From positions 4,278,001-4,342,000 of the forward strand of contig CAWKPF010000002.1 of NCBI GenBank assembly GCA_963851415.1: DNA of 64,000 nt, in the 5' to 3' direction. The notes beneath the pieces were generated by a model. The model saw only the letters and a program-made list of their open reading frames with translations. It was not told the origin of the DNA and did no database searches. A program made the translations under genes and the position numbers. Each line of letters opens with the position of its first letter. Within the stretch, counting starts at the first letter, position 1. Positions 52,335-60,352 of the stretch are shown piece by piece. The DNA comes from CAWKPF01 sp963851415 (lineage in GTDB: Bacteria > Acidobacteriota > Thermoanaerobaculia > Multivoradales > Multivoraceae).

Positions 52335-53261
52335 TCAGCTCGCTTCTTCGGAGCCTTCCTCGAGCTCGGCTCGGGCCTCGGAAGAAAGCTTGATCAGCGT
52401 GACCTCATTGCCGGTATCGTTGTACACGACTTCATCCATGAAGGTTCGCATCAGCATCACCCCGCGGCCGCTCGCCTTCAAGAGGTTCTCTGGCTTGGTC
52501 GGGTCCGGCAGGCTGCGGGGGTCGAAGCCCGTGCCCTCGTCGCGCACGACGAAGCTCGCCTTCTCTTTCGAGAGCGACGCCTCGAGTCGCACCTTGCGGT
52601 CGCAGTAGGGGGACTTGTCGAGACGCTGGCGCAGCAACCGCACGTACTCCTTGCGATCGTTCTGGCGCAGATGGGAGTCCAGCTCCAGGTTGCCATGCTC
52701 GGCGGCGTTGACCAGCGCTTCCTCGAGTGCGACGCCCATGCGTGTGCGCTCCGTCTCGTCGCAGAGTCCGAAGCCGGCCAGGTTCTCCTGGAGGTAGCTG
52801 ATCAGTGGGCTGAACAGCGTCCGGTCGTTGGCCAGCTCCCAGGAGTAACACCCCGAGATCATCGACCCGAGAACCTCGGAGCGCCTACGCTCCTGCCTCG
52901 AAGCCTCCAGGACCGTCTCCACCGTGTCGACGAGATCCTCGGCGAGGGAAGCCTTCGGCACGTAGCTGGCCGCGCCGGATCGTAGCGCCGTGACCGCGAC
53001 CTCTTCGCTGCCCTGGGAGGTGACCAGGACCGTGGGGATGTTCGGGTGGAGCTCGCGCAGTCGCTTGACCAGATCGAGACCGTCCACTTCGGGCATAACC
53101 AGATCGGTAATCACGAGGTCGATGGCCATATCTCCGAGCCGTTCCAGAGCCTCGGCTCCGTCACATGCGAAGGTCACTTCGACGTTGGGCTCGCCTTCGA
53201 GCAAGCCACCGATCAGCAGTCGGTCGACCTGTGAGTCATCGACTACCAGGATAGCCGCCAT
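52335..53261 (-). CDS. Response regulator with receiver and RsbW-like HATPase output
   Basis: A 308-aa cytoplasmic regulator. Residues 1-115 are a receiver domain with acidic pocket Asp8/Asp9, phosphoacceptor Asp53 (VITDLVMP) and Lys100 (YVPK). Residues about 150-300 are a histidine-kinase-like ATPase of the HATPase_c_2 (anti-sigma/serine kinase) type: LEEALVNAAEHGNLE (N box), DEGTGFDP (G1) and SGRGVMLMRTFMDEV (G2). The output could be a protein kinase or anti-sigma factor switch controlled by phosphorylation. It lies 31 bp downstream of the hybrid histidine kinase gene, which is its probable partner through the kinase's Hpt domain. Confidence 0.92.
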   Translation of the reverse strand: MAAILVVDDSQVDRLLIGGLLEGEPNVEVTFACDGAEALERLGDMAIDLVITDLVMPEVDGLDLVKRLRELHPNIPTVLVTSQGSEEVAVTALRSGAASYVPKASLAEDLVDTVETVLEASRQERRRSEVLGSMISGCYSWELANDRTLFSPLISYLQENLAGFGLCDETERTRMGVALEEALVNAAEHGNLELDSHLRQNDRKEYVRLLRQRLDKSPYCDRKVRLEASLSKEKASFVVRDEGTGFDPRSLPDPTKPENLLKASGRGVMLMRTFMDEVVYNDTGNEVTLIKLSSEARAELEEGSEEAS

Positions 53262-53292
53262 CTGGCCTGTTCTCCTCTAGTGAAGATCAAGA

Positions 53293-55596
53293 TCACGATT
53301 GTGACCCGGTCTGTTCGGATTGTGCAAGCGCATCGAGGAGTCGGTCCACGAGTGGAATGACCTTGCCGAGTGCCTTCTCGGCTCGGGCGAAGTCGCTAGA
53401 ACGTGCCGCCCCCTCGAGCTCGCTGCTCGCGGTGGCAAGGCTCTCCGCTCCGAAGTAGCGGGTCGATCCACGTAGGGTATGTGCCACACGCGCGAGCGTA
53501 TCCGAGTCTTTGTCTTTCAGGGAGCTTTCCGCCCGTTCGACCAGCTGAGGCAGCTCTTCACGAGCTGCACCGACCAGTCGTCCCAGCAACTCCTCCTGGC
53601 CACCCGTTGCGGCCAGTGCGGCGTCCCAGTCGACCGGTCCCTTCGTCCCGACGCCGAAGTCGGACGAGCTCTCTTCGGGCCGATTGGCAACGTGTCTGGC
53701 GATGACGCTGAAGAGCCGGTCGGCGCGTACCGGCTTCATGATGAAGCCGTCCATGCCCGCCTCGCGACAGCGTCGGCGCTCGGTCGCTCCTGCGTGGGCG
53801 GTGAACGCGACGATCGGAGTCCGCACGTCCTTGGCGCGCTCCTTCTCACGCATACGGATGGCGGCCTGGGTGCCGTCGATGCCGGGTAGGCCGATGTCCA
53901 TCAGAACGAGATCCCATCTCCCGGGCTGAAACGTCTCTGCTCCGTCCTCGCCGGTCGTGGCGAGGTCAACCGTATGTCCGCGTGACTCGAGCAGCCCTCG
54001 AATGACCTCCTGGTTGATCTGGCTGTCTTCCACCAGTAGCACTCGTACCGGGGCGAGCTTGGGAAGGTTCCGACGCTGCGTGCCCGCGCGGGCCGGCGTA
54101 TTCGGGTCGCGGAGCATTCGCTTCAGCACCTCTTGCAGCTCGTCGGCCAAGACGGGCTTGATCAGATAGCCGTCCAGTCCGAGCGAGCGGGACCGTCGCA
54201 CGGCGCCGGTCCTGCGCAGCGGCGACAACAGGCCGACAACTCGGTACTCCGACTTCCTCGAGAGCTGCTCCGAGAGCTCGAAGGGGTCCTCACCAGGTCC
54301 GGTGCAGTCGACCAGCCACAGCCGGTGGGCCGTGTCTCCGGCTGGTGCCGCGAGTGCCTGCTGGAGTTCGTCCTCGGTGCTGACAACTGCAGTCTCGATG
54401 CCCCAGGCCGCGAGTGTACGGCTGATCACCGATCGGCTCTTTTCGTCTGGATCGAATACCAGCACTCCCAGCTCGCGCAGCGCCTCGATCTCGGCTGCTG
54501 TCAGGGCGGGCCGCGCAGAGGGGGCCTGGTCGTCGAGAGGAAGGTGGAACCGGAAGGTGCTGCCCTCGCCAAGTCGGCTCGTGAGCTCGAGATCGCCACC
54601 CATCTGCTCCACCAGCTGGGCCGAGATGGCGAGTCCCAGTCCCGTTCCGCCCCGACGGCGCGCGGTCGAGCCGCTGCTCTGCCAGAAGCGCTCGAACACC
54701 TGGCTTTGCTGTTCTTCGGGAATCCCGATGCCGCTGTCGCGAATCGCGACTTCGATCGAGCTCTCGAGCCGATTCGCCTCGATCTCGATGGTGCCGCGAT
54801 CGGTGAACTTCACGGCATTTCCGATCAGGTTCACCAGGACCTGACGGAGCCGTCCGCTGTCGCCGATCATCGTGTCGGGCAGGGACGGGTCGAGCCACAG
54901 GGTCAGGCTCACCTGCTTGCGCCAGGCGGGAACGGCGAAGGCGCGGACCGCAGCTCCGAAGGTCTTGGACAGGGAGAACGGAGTCTTCTCCAGCTCGATG
55001 CGGCCGGCCTCGATCTTCGAAATATCGAGCAGGTCGTTGATCAGCTCGAGGAGCGCTTCGGAGGATTGTCTGATGACGTCCAGGCAGTGCCTCAGGTCGG
55101 GGTCATCGGTGCGCTCGAGCGCGAGATCGGCCATGCCGAGAATGCCGCTCATCGGTGTGCGAATCTCGTGGGTGATGCTGGCCAGGAAGTTGGACTTGGC
55201 CCGGTCGGCGCCTTCGGCGTCCTCGATGGCTCTTCGCAGCTCGGCTTCGATCTCCTTCTGCCAGGTCACGTCGCGGGCAATGGCATAGAGCAGGCCGCTC
55301 TCGGTCTCGGGCTGCGAAGTCCAGCGCAGGTGCTTGTAGGTCCCGTCCGCGCAGCGATAGCGGTTCTCGAATCGAATGGTCGGGATCCCCTGCGCCAGCT
55401 TTTCCACCTCGTTCTTGGTGGCCTCGAGGTCGTCCGGGTGAACGTAGTCGTAGAAAGGTCTGCTCAGCAGTTCCTCCTCGGACCAGCCGAGCGTCTGCTC
55501 GAAGGCAGGATTCACCTTCTTGAAGCACCCGTCTGTCCCTGCGATGCAGAGAAGATCGAGTGACAGTCCGAAGAACTTCTCGACGTCGGGATCCAC
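53293..55596 (-). CDS. Hybrid histidine kinase (PAS-HisKA-HATPase-REC-REC-Hpt)
   Basis: A 767-aa soluble sensor kinase. PAS domain about 1-115 (VNPAFEQTLGWSEEEL); HisKA with phosphorylated His143 in ITHEIRTP; ATPase domain with N box LIGNAVKF, DSGIGIP and GTGLGLAISAQLVEQMGG; a divergent first receiver (about 376-495; Asp430, Lys480); a canonical second receiver (about 518-635; Glu523/Asp524, Asp567, Lys621); and an Hpt domain with His706 in VAHTLRGS. The full phosphorelay is therefore in one chain, and the last His can pass phosphate to the Asp53 of the regulator just downstream. No membrane helix is visible, so the PAS domain senses a cytoplasmic signal (redox, light or ligand not evident). 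Confidence 0.94.
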   Translation of the reverse strand: MDPDVEKFFGLSLDLLCIAGTDGCFKKVNPAFEQTLGWSEEELLSRPFYDYVHPDDLEATKNEVEKLAQGIPTIRFENRYRCADGTYKHLRWTSQPETESGLLYAIARDVTWQKEIEAELRRAIEDAEGADRAKSNFLASITHEIRTPMSGILGMADLALERTDDPDLRHCLDVIRQSSEALLELINDLLDISKIEAGRIELEKTPFSLSKTFGAAVRAFAVPAWRKQVSLTLWLDPSLPDTMIGDSGRLRQVLVNLIGNAVKFTDRGTIEIEANRLESSIEVAIRDSGIGIPEEQQSQVFERFWQSSGSTARRRGGTGLGLAISAQLVEQMGGDLELTSRLGEGSTFRFHLPLDDQAPSARPALTAAEIEALRELGVLVFDPDEKSRSVISRTLAAWGIETAVVSTEDELQQALAAPAGDTAHRLWLVDCTGPGEDPFELSEQLSRKSEYRVVGLLSPLRRTGAVRRSRSLGLDGYLIKPVLADELQEVLKRMLRDPNTPARAGTQRRNLPKLAPVRVLLVEDSQINQEVIRGLLESRGHTVDLATTGEDGAETFQPGRWDLVLMDIGLPGIDGTQAAIRMREKERAKDVRTPIVAFTAHAGATERRRCREAGMDGFIMKPVRADRLFSVIARHVANRPEESSSDFGVGTKGPVDWDAALAATGGQEELLGRLVGAAREELPQLVERAESSLKDKDSDTLARVAHTLRGSTRYFGAESLATASSELEGAARSSDFARAEKALGKVIPLVDRLLDALAQSEQTGSQS

Positions 55597-55800
55597 GACC
55601 TGGTGCCTCGTAGCCGGATTGGTGGCCGGATTGGTGCGGCCATTGTAGCCCGGCGCAGCTCGCTGTGCAGGAGGAGGCCGGGGCGAGGCGAGGAGGCGGA
55701 GCCTCCGTTGGAGTCGGGAACGGGCCGGGTAGCCGTGCTGGGTCAGTTGCCGCTGCCGGACGGAAACAACGGGCCCCGAGGGGTGATGGCGATCACTCGA

Positions 55801-56262
55801 TCACTGATACCGGGTCGGAACCCGCTGCAGGCAGGCCAAAGTCTCGGTCCAGTAATACGCCGATTTGAAGAAGTCGAGCAGCTCTCCTCGGACCAGCCTC
55901 AGCTTGCGATACATGATCGTCTTTCCCATGTCATAGCCGGCGAGGATCTCTTGCCAGTCCGAGTAGGTGCCGGCCAGGAGGTAGGTGGACAGCTCCTCGG
56001 CTCGCGCACGAGACGCCAGGGTGATCTTCGAGCAGACGCCCTGTTCGAGCTCCAGCAGAACGCACTCGGCGCCGGAGGGCAGGCCCTCTACGGCGAGTCC
56101 CAGGGTGCAGTCGACGTGGGTCTTGGCGTGATCGATCCAATCCCAATACTTGTCGAGCTTTCCGGCTTTGACTTCGTCGGAGGGTCCGGCGTTGTAGGCC
56201 TCGCGTGCCGCTTCGGCCCATTCCGGCGACATGAACTTCAGCGCGAGAGGAGCTTCGACCAT
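55801..56262 (-). CDS. SCP2-like sterol/lipid carrier protein, partner of R2lox
   Basis: A 153-aa soluble protein. The pattern MSPEWAEAAREAYN...YLLAGTYSDWQEILAGYDMGKTIMYRKLRLVRGELLDFFKSAYYWTETLACLQRVPTRY follows SCP2-fold lipid-binding proteins (a five-stranded sheet with C-terminal helices that enclose a fatty-acid or sterol cavity). ATG 56262 has GAGGA six bases upstream and begins 10 bp after the R2lox-like gene, so they form one operon. R2lox binds a long-chain fatty acid, so a lipid carrier is a fitting neighbour. An upstream in-frame start exists, but it reads through the R2lox gene. Confidence 0.75.
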   Translation of the reverse strand: MVEAPLALKFMSPEWAEAAREAYNAGPSDEVKAGKLDKYWDWIDHAKTHVDCTLGLAVEGLPSGAECVLLELEQGVCSKITLASRARAEELSTYLLAGTYSDWQEILAGYDMGKTIMYRKLRLVRGELLDFFKSAYYWTETLACLQRVPTRYQ

Positions 56263-56272
56263 CGTGGGATCC

Positions 56273-57238
56273 TCAACCGCCCGCCAGGACGGGGTCCATC
56301 TTGTCCACCATCTCTTCGAGATCAGCAGGCAATTCCACTCCGACCAGGCGGAGCTTGCGGCGCAGCTGGTGCCCGAGCAGCGAGCGAACACTGTCCTCGG
56401 TCCATCCCAGTGGCTCGTACTGCACGTAGGTGCTCGAAGTACCCGACATGATCAGAAGGGTCTTGAGTGTCTCGTGCAGGTCGCGCACCAGGGTCGGGTC
56501 TTCGTCGAGCAGTTCGCGGATGTAGCGCATGCCGGCCTGCACGTGGCGCGCTTCGTCTCGGCAGGTGGCGGTGAAGCCGGCGTAGTAGGCCGGAAGCACC
56601 TTGGCGTCGCGGGCGTACCCGAGCGTGATCTTCATCACCGAGAGCGCCAGCACCCCTTCGATCCACATCATGTACGCGGTGGCGTACTGCATGGAGCGAT
56701 GCTTGTTGTAGGGGTCGCGGCGCAGCTCGTCGGTGAGATAGGAGAGCAGGCCGAAGGGGCCGACGAAGGTCTCCGAGATGTACTGATAGGAGCCGTCGAG
56801 CACGTCCAGGATGGTCTCGCCCTCGATCCCGATGACCTCGCGGTAGAAGTGGTCGAAGAAGATCGTGTGGCGAGCCTCGTCCTCGAGGTGAGAAGACAGA
56901 AAGACCTTGTAGTCCTCGGGGATACCGAAGAAGAACGGTGCGAGCTCGACCTCCACCTGCCGTTCGCCGTGGTGAAAGCCCGAAGCGATGGCCAGGAAGG
57001 ACGCCTTCGCGTCCTCGGGCATCGTCTTCCAGTCTTCCCGGTCCTGGCTGAAATCGAGATCGTAGACGTTCCAGTGCTGGCGCAGATAGCGCTCGTAGAG
57101 TGACAGGTACGAGGGGAGGTTGGCGCTGCCGCACTCGTAGACGTACTCGATCACGTCATCGATGTCGACGTTGCGGATGCCAGCGAGGTCGACCGTGCTC
57201 ACGTCGAACTGCTCGGGAAGGGACTCGGATGTGCTCAT
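56273..57238 (-). CDS. R2-like ligand-binding oxidase (R2lox) type diiron/MnFe protein
   Basis: A 321-aa ferritin-fold protein related to ribonucleotide reductase R2. Metal ligands in order: Glu92 (GERQVE), Glu121 and His124 (LEDEARH), Glu192 (WIEG), Glu227 and His230 (RDEARH). Aligned by eye with my memory of Mycobacterium tuberculosis R2lox, the residues that make its Tyr-Val ether crosslink, Val71 and Tyr162, correspond to Val95 and Tyr187 here. Spacing is Tyr five residues before the Glu in both. That separates it from R2 proper, as does the absence of an nrdA partner. Such proteins bind a Mn/Fe centre plus a fatty acid and perform two-electron oxidations on an unknown substrate. It begins 30 bp from a perfect palindrome. 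Confidence 0.85.
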   Translation of the reverse strand: MSTSESLPEQFDVSTVDLAGIRNVDIDDVIEYVYECGSANLPSYLSLYERYLRQHWNVYDLDFSQDREDWKTMPEDAKASFLAIASGFHHGERQVEVELAPFFFGIPEDYKVFLSSHLEDEARHTIFFDHFYREVIGIEGETILDVLDGSYQYISETFVGPFGLLSYLTDELRRDPYNKHRSMQYATAYMMWIEGVLALSVMKITLGYARDAKVLPAYYAGFTATCRDEARHVQAGMRYIRELLDEDPTLVRDLHETLKTLLIMSGTSSTYVQYEPLGWTEDSVRSLLGHQLRRKLRLVGVELPADLEEMVDKMDPVLAGG

Positions 57239-57267
57239 CGCGCTGCCTCGGGTTGGGACCGGTCATG

Positions 57268-57287
57268 AACTGGCCGTTCGGCCAGTT
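57268..57287. promoter_or_regulatory. TetR-style operator palindrome upstream of the R2lox operon
   Basis: AACTGGCCG-TT-CGGCCAGTT is a perfect 9-bp inverted repeat around two central bases. The core GGCCGTTCGGCC type, with ACTG arms, is the pattern of TetR/AcrR-family operators. It lies 29 bp from the R2lox ATG (57238), in the 121-bp spacer between R2lox and the SDR gene, where binding would block transcription of R2lox-SCP2. No regulator gene is next to it, so the TetR would be encoded elsewhere. As RNA it could also form a short hairpin. Confidence 0.65.
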
Positions 57288-57359
57288 TACACGCAGACGG
57301 GGCGGGGCGCACCCACGAAGGCGAGGCGCATCGGCTCTCACCTCGCGCCGCTTGCTCGC

Positions 57360-58100
57360 TCAGACCAGGCCTGGGTAGGCCCCGCCGTCCACCAGGAGGG
57401 CCGTTCCGTTGACGAAGGCGGCAGGCTCCGAGGCCAGAAAAGCGACCACCTTGCCGAAGTCCGAGGCTGCGCCGATGGTGCCCGAGGGGATTCGTTTGGC
57501 GAGGTCGTCGACACTGCCGAGCGACTTCACCCGGTCGGTGTCGTGCAGGCCCGGCTGGGCTGCGTTGACCGTGACTCCGTCGGCCGCGACCTCGGTCGCC
57601 AGGGTCTTGAGAAAGCTCGACACGCCGGCGCGAGCCACGGAGGAGGCGGCGAGGAAACCGATCGGTTGGCGGGCTCCGGAGGAGGTGATCGCGACGATGC
57701 GCCCCCATCTGCGATCCCGCATTCCCGGAAGGGCCTCCTGAGCCATGGCGATGGTGGAGAGGAGGTTGAGATCGAGCGCTTCCCGATAGGCCTGGAGCGG
57801 TGTCGACGAAGGGGGGCCGGGCGGTGGTCCGCCGGCGTTCGCCACCAGGATGTCGACGCCGCCGAGCTCTTCGATCGCCCGTTTCACGAAACCTCGAGCC
57901 CCGTCCTCACTCGACACATCGGCCACGATCGGGATGGCTCCGTCGCCGAGCTGCTTCACGGCAGCATCGATCCGCTCCCGGGAGCGACTGCACATCGCAA
58001 CCTGCGCGCCCTCGGCTAGAAGCGCCTGGGCGCAGGCATATCCCAGACCCGTGGACGAGGCCGCCACGGCGGCGCGTTTCCCTGCGATACCGAGATCCAT
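57360..58100 (-). CDS. SDR-fold protein lacking catalytic Tyr and Lys
   Basis: A 246-aa Rossmann protein of the short-chain dehydrogenase family: ASSTGLG nucleotide loop (14-20), NAGGPPPGP (88-96), Ser141 in ITSSGARQ, and AQPGLHDTD. At the places where the catalytic Tyr and Lys should be (13 and 17 residues after the Ser), it has Ser154 and Ala158 (AASSVARAG). A group of SDRs with the NAGGPPPG motif shows this substitution, so it is a subfamily feature and not a local mutation, but ordinary SDR chemistry is not expected. It could be a binding or atypical enzyme. It is divergent from the acyl-CoA synthetase gene. Confidence 0.88.
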   Translation of the reverse strand: MDLGIAGKRAAVAASSTGLGYACAQALLAEGAQVAMCSRSRERIDAAVKQLGDGAIPIVADVSSEDGARGFVKRAIEELGGVDILVANAGGPPPGPPSSTPLQAYREALDLNLLSTIAMAQEALPGMRDRRWGRIVAITSSGARQPIGFLAASSVARAGVSSFLKTLATEVAADGVTVNAAQPGLHDTDRVKSLGSVDDLAKRIPSGTIGAASDFGKVVAFLASEPAAFVNGTALLVDGGAYPGLV

Positions 58101-58197
58101 GAGGACTCCCTTCCAGTTCGTGGTGAGTGTCGAGTGTACGGCGTTTTCGTCATACCATCCTTGCCTACTTCTGACCCAAGCCGCGAGGAGGCCCGCG

Positions 58198-59817
58198 ATG
58201 AGTGCAGCCGCGACACCGCTGACCGAGAGTTACGTTCCCGCCGATACGAGCGTCCCGGTGCTCGAGACCACGGTGGGCGGGGTGCTGCGCGCAGCGGCGG
58301 CCGAGGCGCCCGACACGATCGCTCTCGTGGAGGGAATCGAGGGTGGCCCCGATGCCGGTCGAAAATGGACCTATGCAGAGCTCTTGCGCGATGCCGAGAG
58401 CGTCGGCCGGGCTTTGGCGGCGCGCTTCGAGAAGGGAGAGCGAGTAGCGGTGTGGGCTCCCAACGTTCCGGAATGGGTCTTGCTCGAGTACGGGGCCGGC
58501 CTGGCCGGTGTGGTCCTGGTGACCGTCAATCCCTCCTACCAGGCCAAAGAGCTGAAGTACGTGCTCGAGCAATCGAAGTCATCGGGGATCTTCTTCATTC
58601 CCGAGTTTCGGGGCAATCCGATGGGACAGATGGTCGAGAAGGTTCGCTCCGAGCTTCCGGGACTACGCGAGGTGATCTCGCTCGCCGAGCTCGAGCAGCT
58701 CATGGCGAGCGCCGATTCCGCTCAGGAGCTGCCCGAGGTTTCTCCGGATGATCCGGTGCAGATTCAGTACACCTCGGGAACCACGGGATTCCCGAAGGGT
58801 GCCTACCTCCACCACCGTGGCATCACCAACAACGCCCGGTTCGTGGCGGAGCGATTGGGGCTCGAGCCTGGAGAGGCGTACGTCAATCCGATGCCGCTCT
58901 TTCACACGGCCGGGTGTGTGCTCGCGGTGCTGGGACCGTGTCAGCGTCGCGCGACCCTGGTGAATCTGGTGCAGTTCGAACCGGGTCTCATGCTCGAGCA
59001 GATCGAGCGTCATCGAGGTTCGCTGCTGCTCGGAGTGCCGACCATGCTGATCGCGACGATGGAACATCCGAGCTTCGACCAGCGGGATCTTTCCTCGCTG
59101 AAGGGAGTCTGTTCGGGGGGGTCGACGGTGCCGGCCGATCTGGTGCGCCGGATCGAGTCGACGCTGGGAGTTCGTTTCTCGATCATCTACGGACAGACCG
59201 AGGCCTCGCCGGGCATCACCCTGATGAAACCCGACGACAGCGCGAGAGACAAGGCGGAGACTCTCGGCCCGGCGATGCCGCAGACCGAGATCAAGGTGGT
59301 CGATCCCGGGACCGGCAAGACTCAGCCGATCGGTGTCGCGGGCGAGCTCTGCACCCGTGGATATCTGGTCATGCTCGGCTACTTCGAGATGCCGGAGAAG
59401 ACGGCCGAGACCATTGACGAGGACGGCTGGCTGCACACGGGTGACCTCGTCACGATGGACGAGCGGGGCTACACCACGATCACGGGACGTCTACGCGACA
59501 TGATCATCCGTGGCGGAGAGAACATCTACCCCCGCGAGATCGAGGAGCTGCTCTTCGAGCACCCGAAGGTGGCGGACGTGGCCGTCGTCGGCCTCCCCGA
59601 CGAGAGGTGGGGAGAGATCGTAGCTGCTTTCGTGCGAGATGCGGACCCCGCGGACCCGGCAACCGATGCCGAGCTGCACACCTACTGCCGTGAGAACCTG
59701 TCGCCGCAGAAGACACCCAAGGTCTGGTGCCGGGTGGCGGAGTTCCCGCTGACCCCCTCGGGGAAGGTGCAGAAGTTCGTACTGAGGGAACAGTGGGGGC
59801 AGGGGGATCTCTCCTGA
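58198..59817 (+). CDS. Acyl-CoA synthetase (AMP-forming)
   Basis: A 539-aa ligase activating a carboxylic acid, via acyl-AMP, to the CoA thioester. P-loop YTSGTTGFPKG (191-201), adenine motif YGQTEASPG, GWLHTGDLVTMDERGY, hinge GRLRDMIIRGGENIYPREIE and the catalytic Lys523 in TPSGKVQKF are all present. The layout is that of medium/long-chain fatty-acyl-CoA synthetases (FadD-like). ATG 58198 has GAGGAG seven bases upstream. The divergent SDR may share a regulatory region. It may feed beta-oxidation, but no fad genes are visible here. Confidence 0.94.
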   Translation: MSAAATPLTESYVPADTSVPVLETTVGGVLRAAAAEAPDTIALVEGIEGGPDAGRKWTYAELLRDAESVGRALAARFEKGERVAVWAPNVPEWVLLEYGAGLAGVVLVTVNPSYQAKELKYVLEQSKSSGIFFIPEFRGNPMGQMVEKVRSELPGLREVISLAELEQLMASADSAQELPEVSPDDPVQIQYTSGTTGFPKGAYLHHRGITNNARFVAERLGLEPGEAYVNPMPLFHTAGCVLAVLGPCQRRATLVNLVQFEPGLMLEQIERHRGSLLLGVPTMLIATMEHPSFDQRDLSSLKGVCSGGSTVPADLVRRIESTLGVRFSIIYGQTEASPGITLMKPDDSARDKAETLGPAMPQTEIKVVDPGTGKTQPIGVAGELCTRGYLVMLGYFEMPEKTAETIDEDGWLHTGDLVTMDERGYTTITGRLRDMIIRGGENIYPREIEELLFEHPKVADVAVVGLPDERWGEIVAAFVRDADPADPATDAELHTYCRENLSPQKTPKVWCRVAEFPLTPSGKVQKFVLREQWGQGDLS

Positions 59818-59834
59818 GGCTCGGTCCCGATCTC

Positions 59835-60260
59835 CTACGGGAGTGCCGACCCTACCGGGGGCAGGCTCTTTCGGAGAGCTCCGGAGATCGCCAGTCGTCC
59901 ACCGAGGGCCGCCGCGATCGGGAAGGCCAGGATACCGGTGATCCAGAACCAGAGTGGGGACGGAATCACCGTCAGGTTGTAGATGCCGGCTCCCAGAAAG
60001 ACCAGGCCCACGAAGAGTGCATGGATCATGGGTCGGTGGGGTGCCAGGCGGGCGGCCAGGAAGCCACCGCAGAGGGGGCCGAGGAACCAGGCCACGAGCA
60101 CAGCCAGGATCGAAGCAGCCGGCAGATCTCCGGGAACTGCCGACTGCGGGTCGAAGCCTTCGGGTGGTGGCACCAGCATCATGCCCAGATACTCCACCAG
60201 ACCGATGATCGTGCCGCACACCAGGATGGCGACGATGAGAGCGAAGAAGGAGCGGAGCAT
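59835..60260 (-). CDS. Small membrane protein, four helices
   Basis: A 141-aa membrane protein with four hydrophobic segments: FFALIVAILVCGTIIGLVEYLG, ASILAVLVAWFLGPLCGGFLAAR, MIHALFVGLVFLGAGIYNL and FWITGILAFPIAAALGG. The loop between the first and second helices carries a polar Pro/Asp stretch (PPPEGFDPQSAV). No family recognised and no motif suggests a substrate. It is convergent with the acyl-CoA synthetase gene (17 bp) and divergent from the DUF5916 gene. Confidence 0.78.
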   Translation of the reverse strand: MLRSFFALIVAILVCGTIIGLVEYLGMMLVPPPEGFDPQSAVPGDLPAASILAVLVAWFLGPLCGGFLAARLAPHRPMIHALFVGLVFLGAGIYNLTVIPSPLWFWITGILAFPIAAALGGRLAISGALRKSLPPVGSALP

Positions 60261-60352
60261 TACGGCGACTTTACATCGGTGAGCCGAGAACCGGATAGGA
60301 TTCTGACAGCTCGGATCTGCTCGACATTCCTCTTCTCGATCGCGATCTTTCG

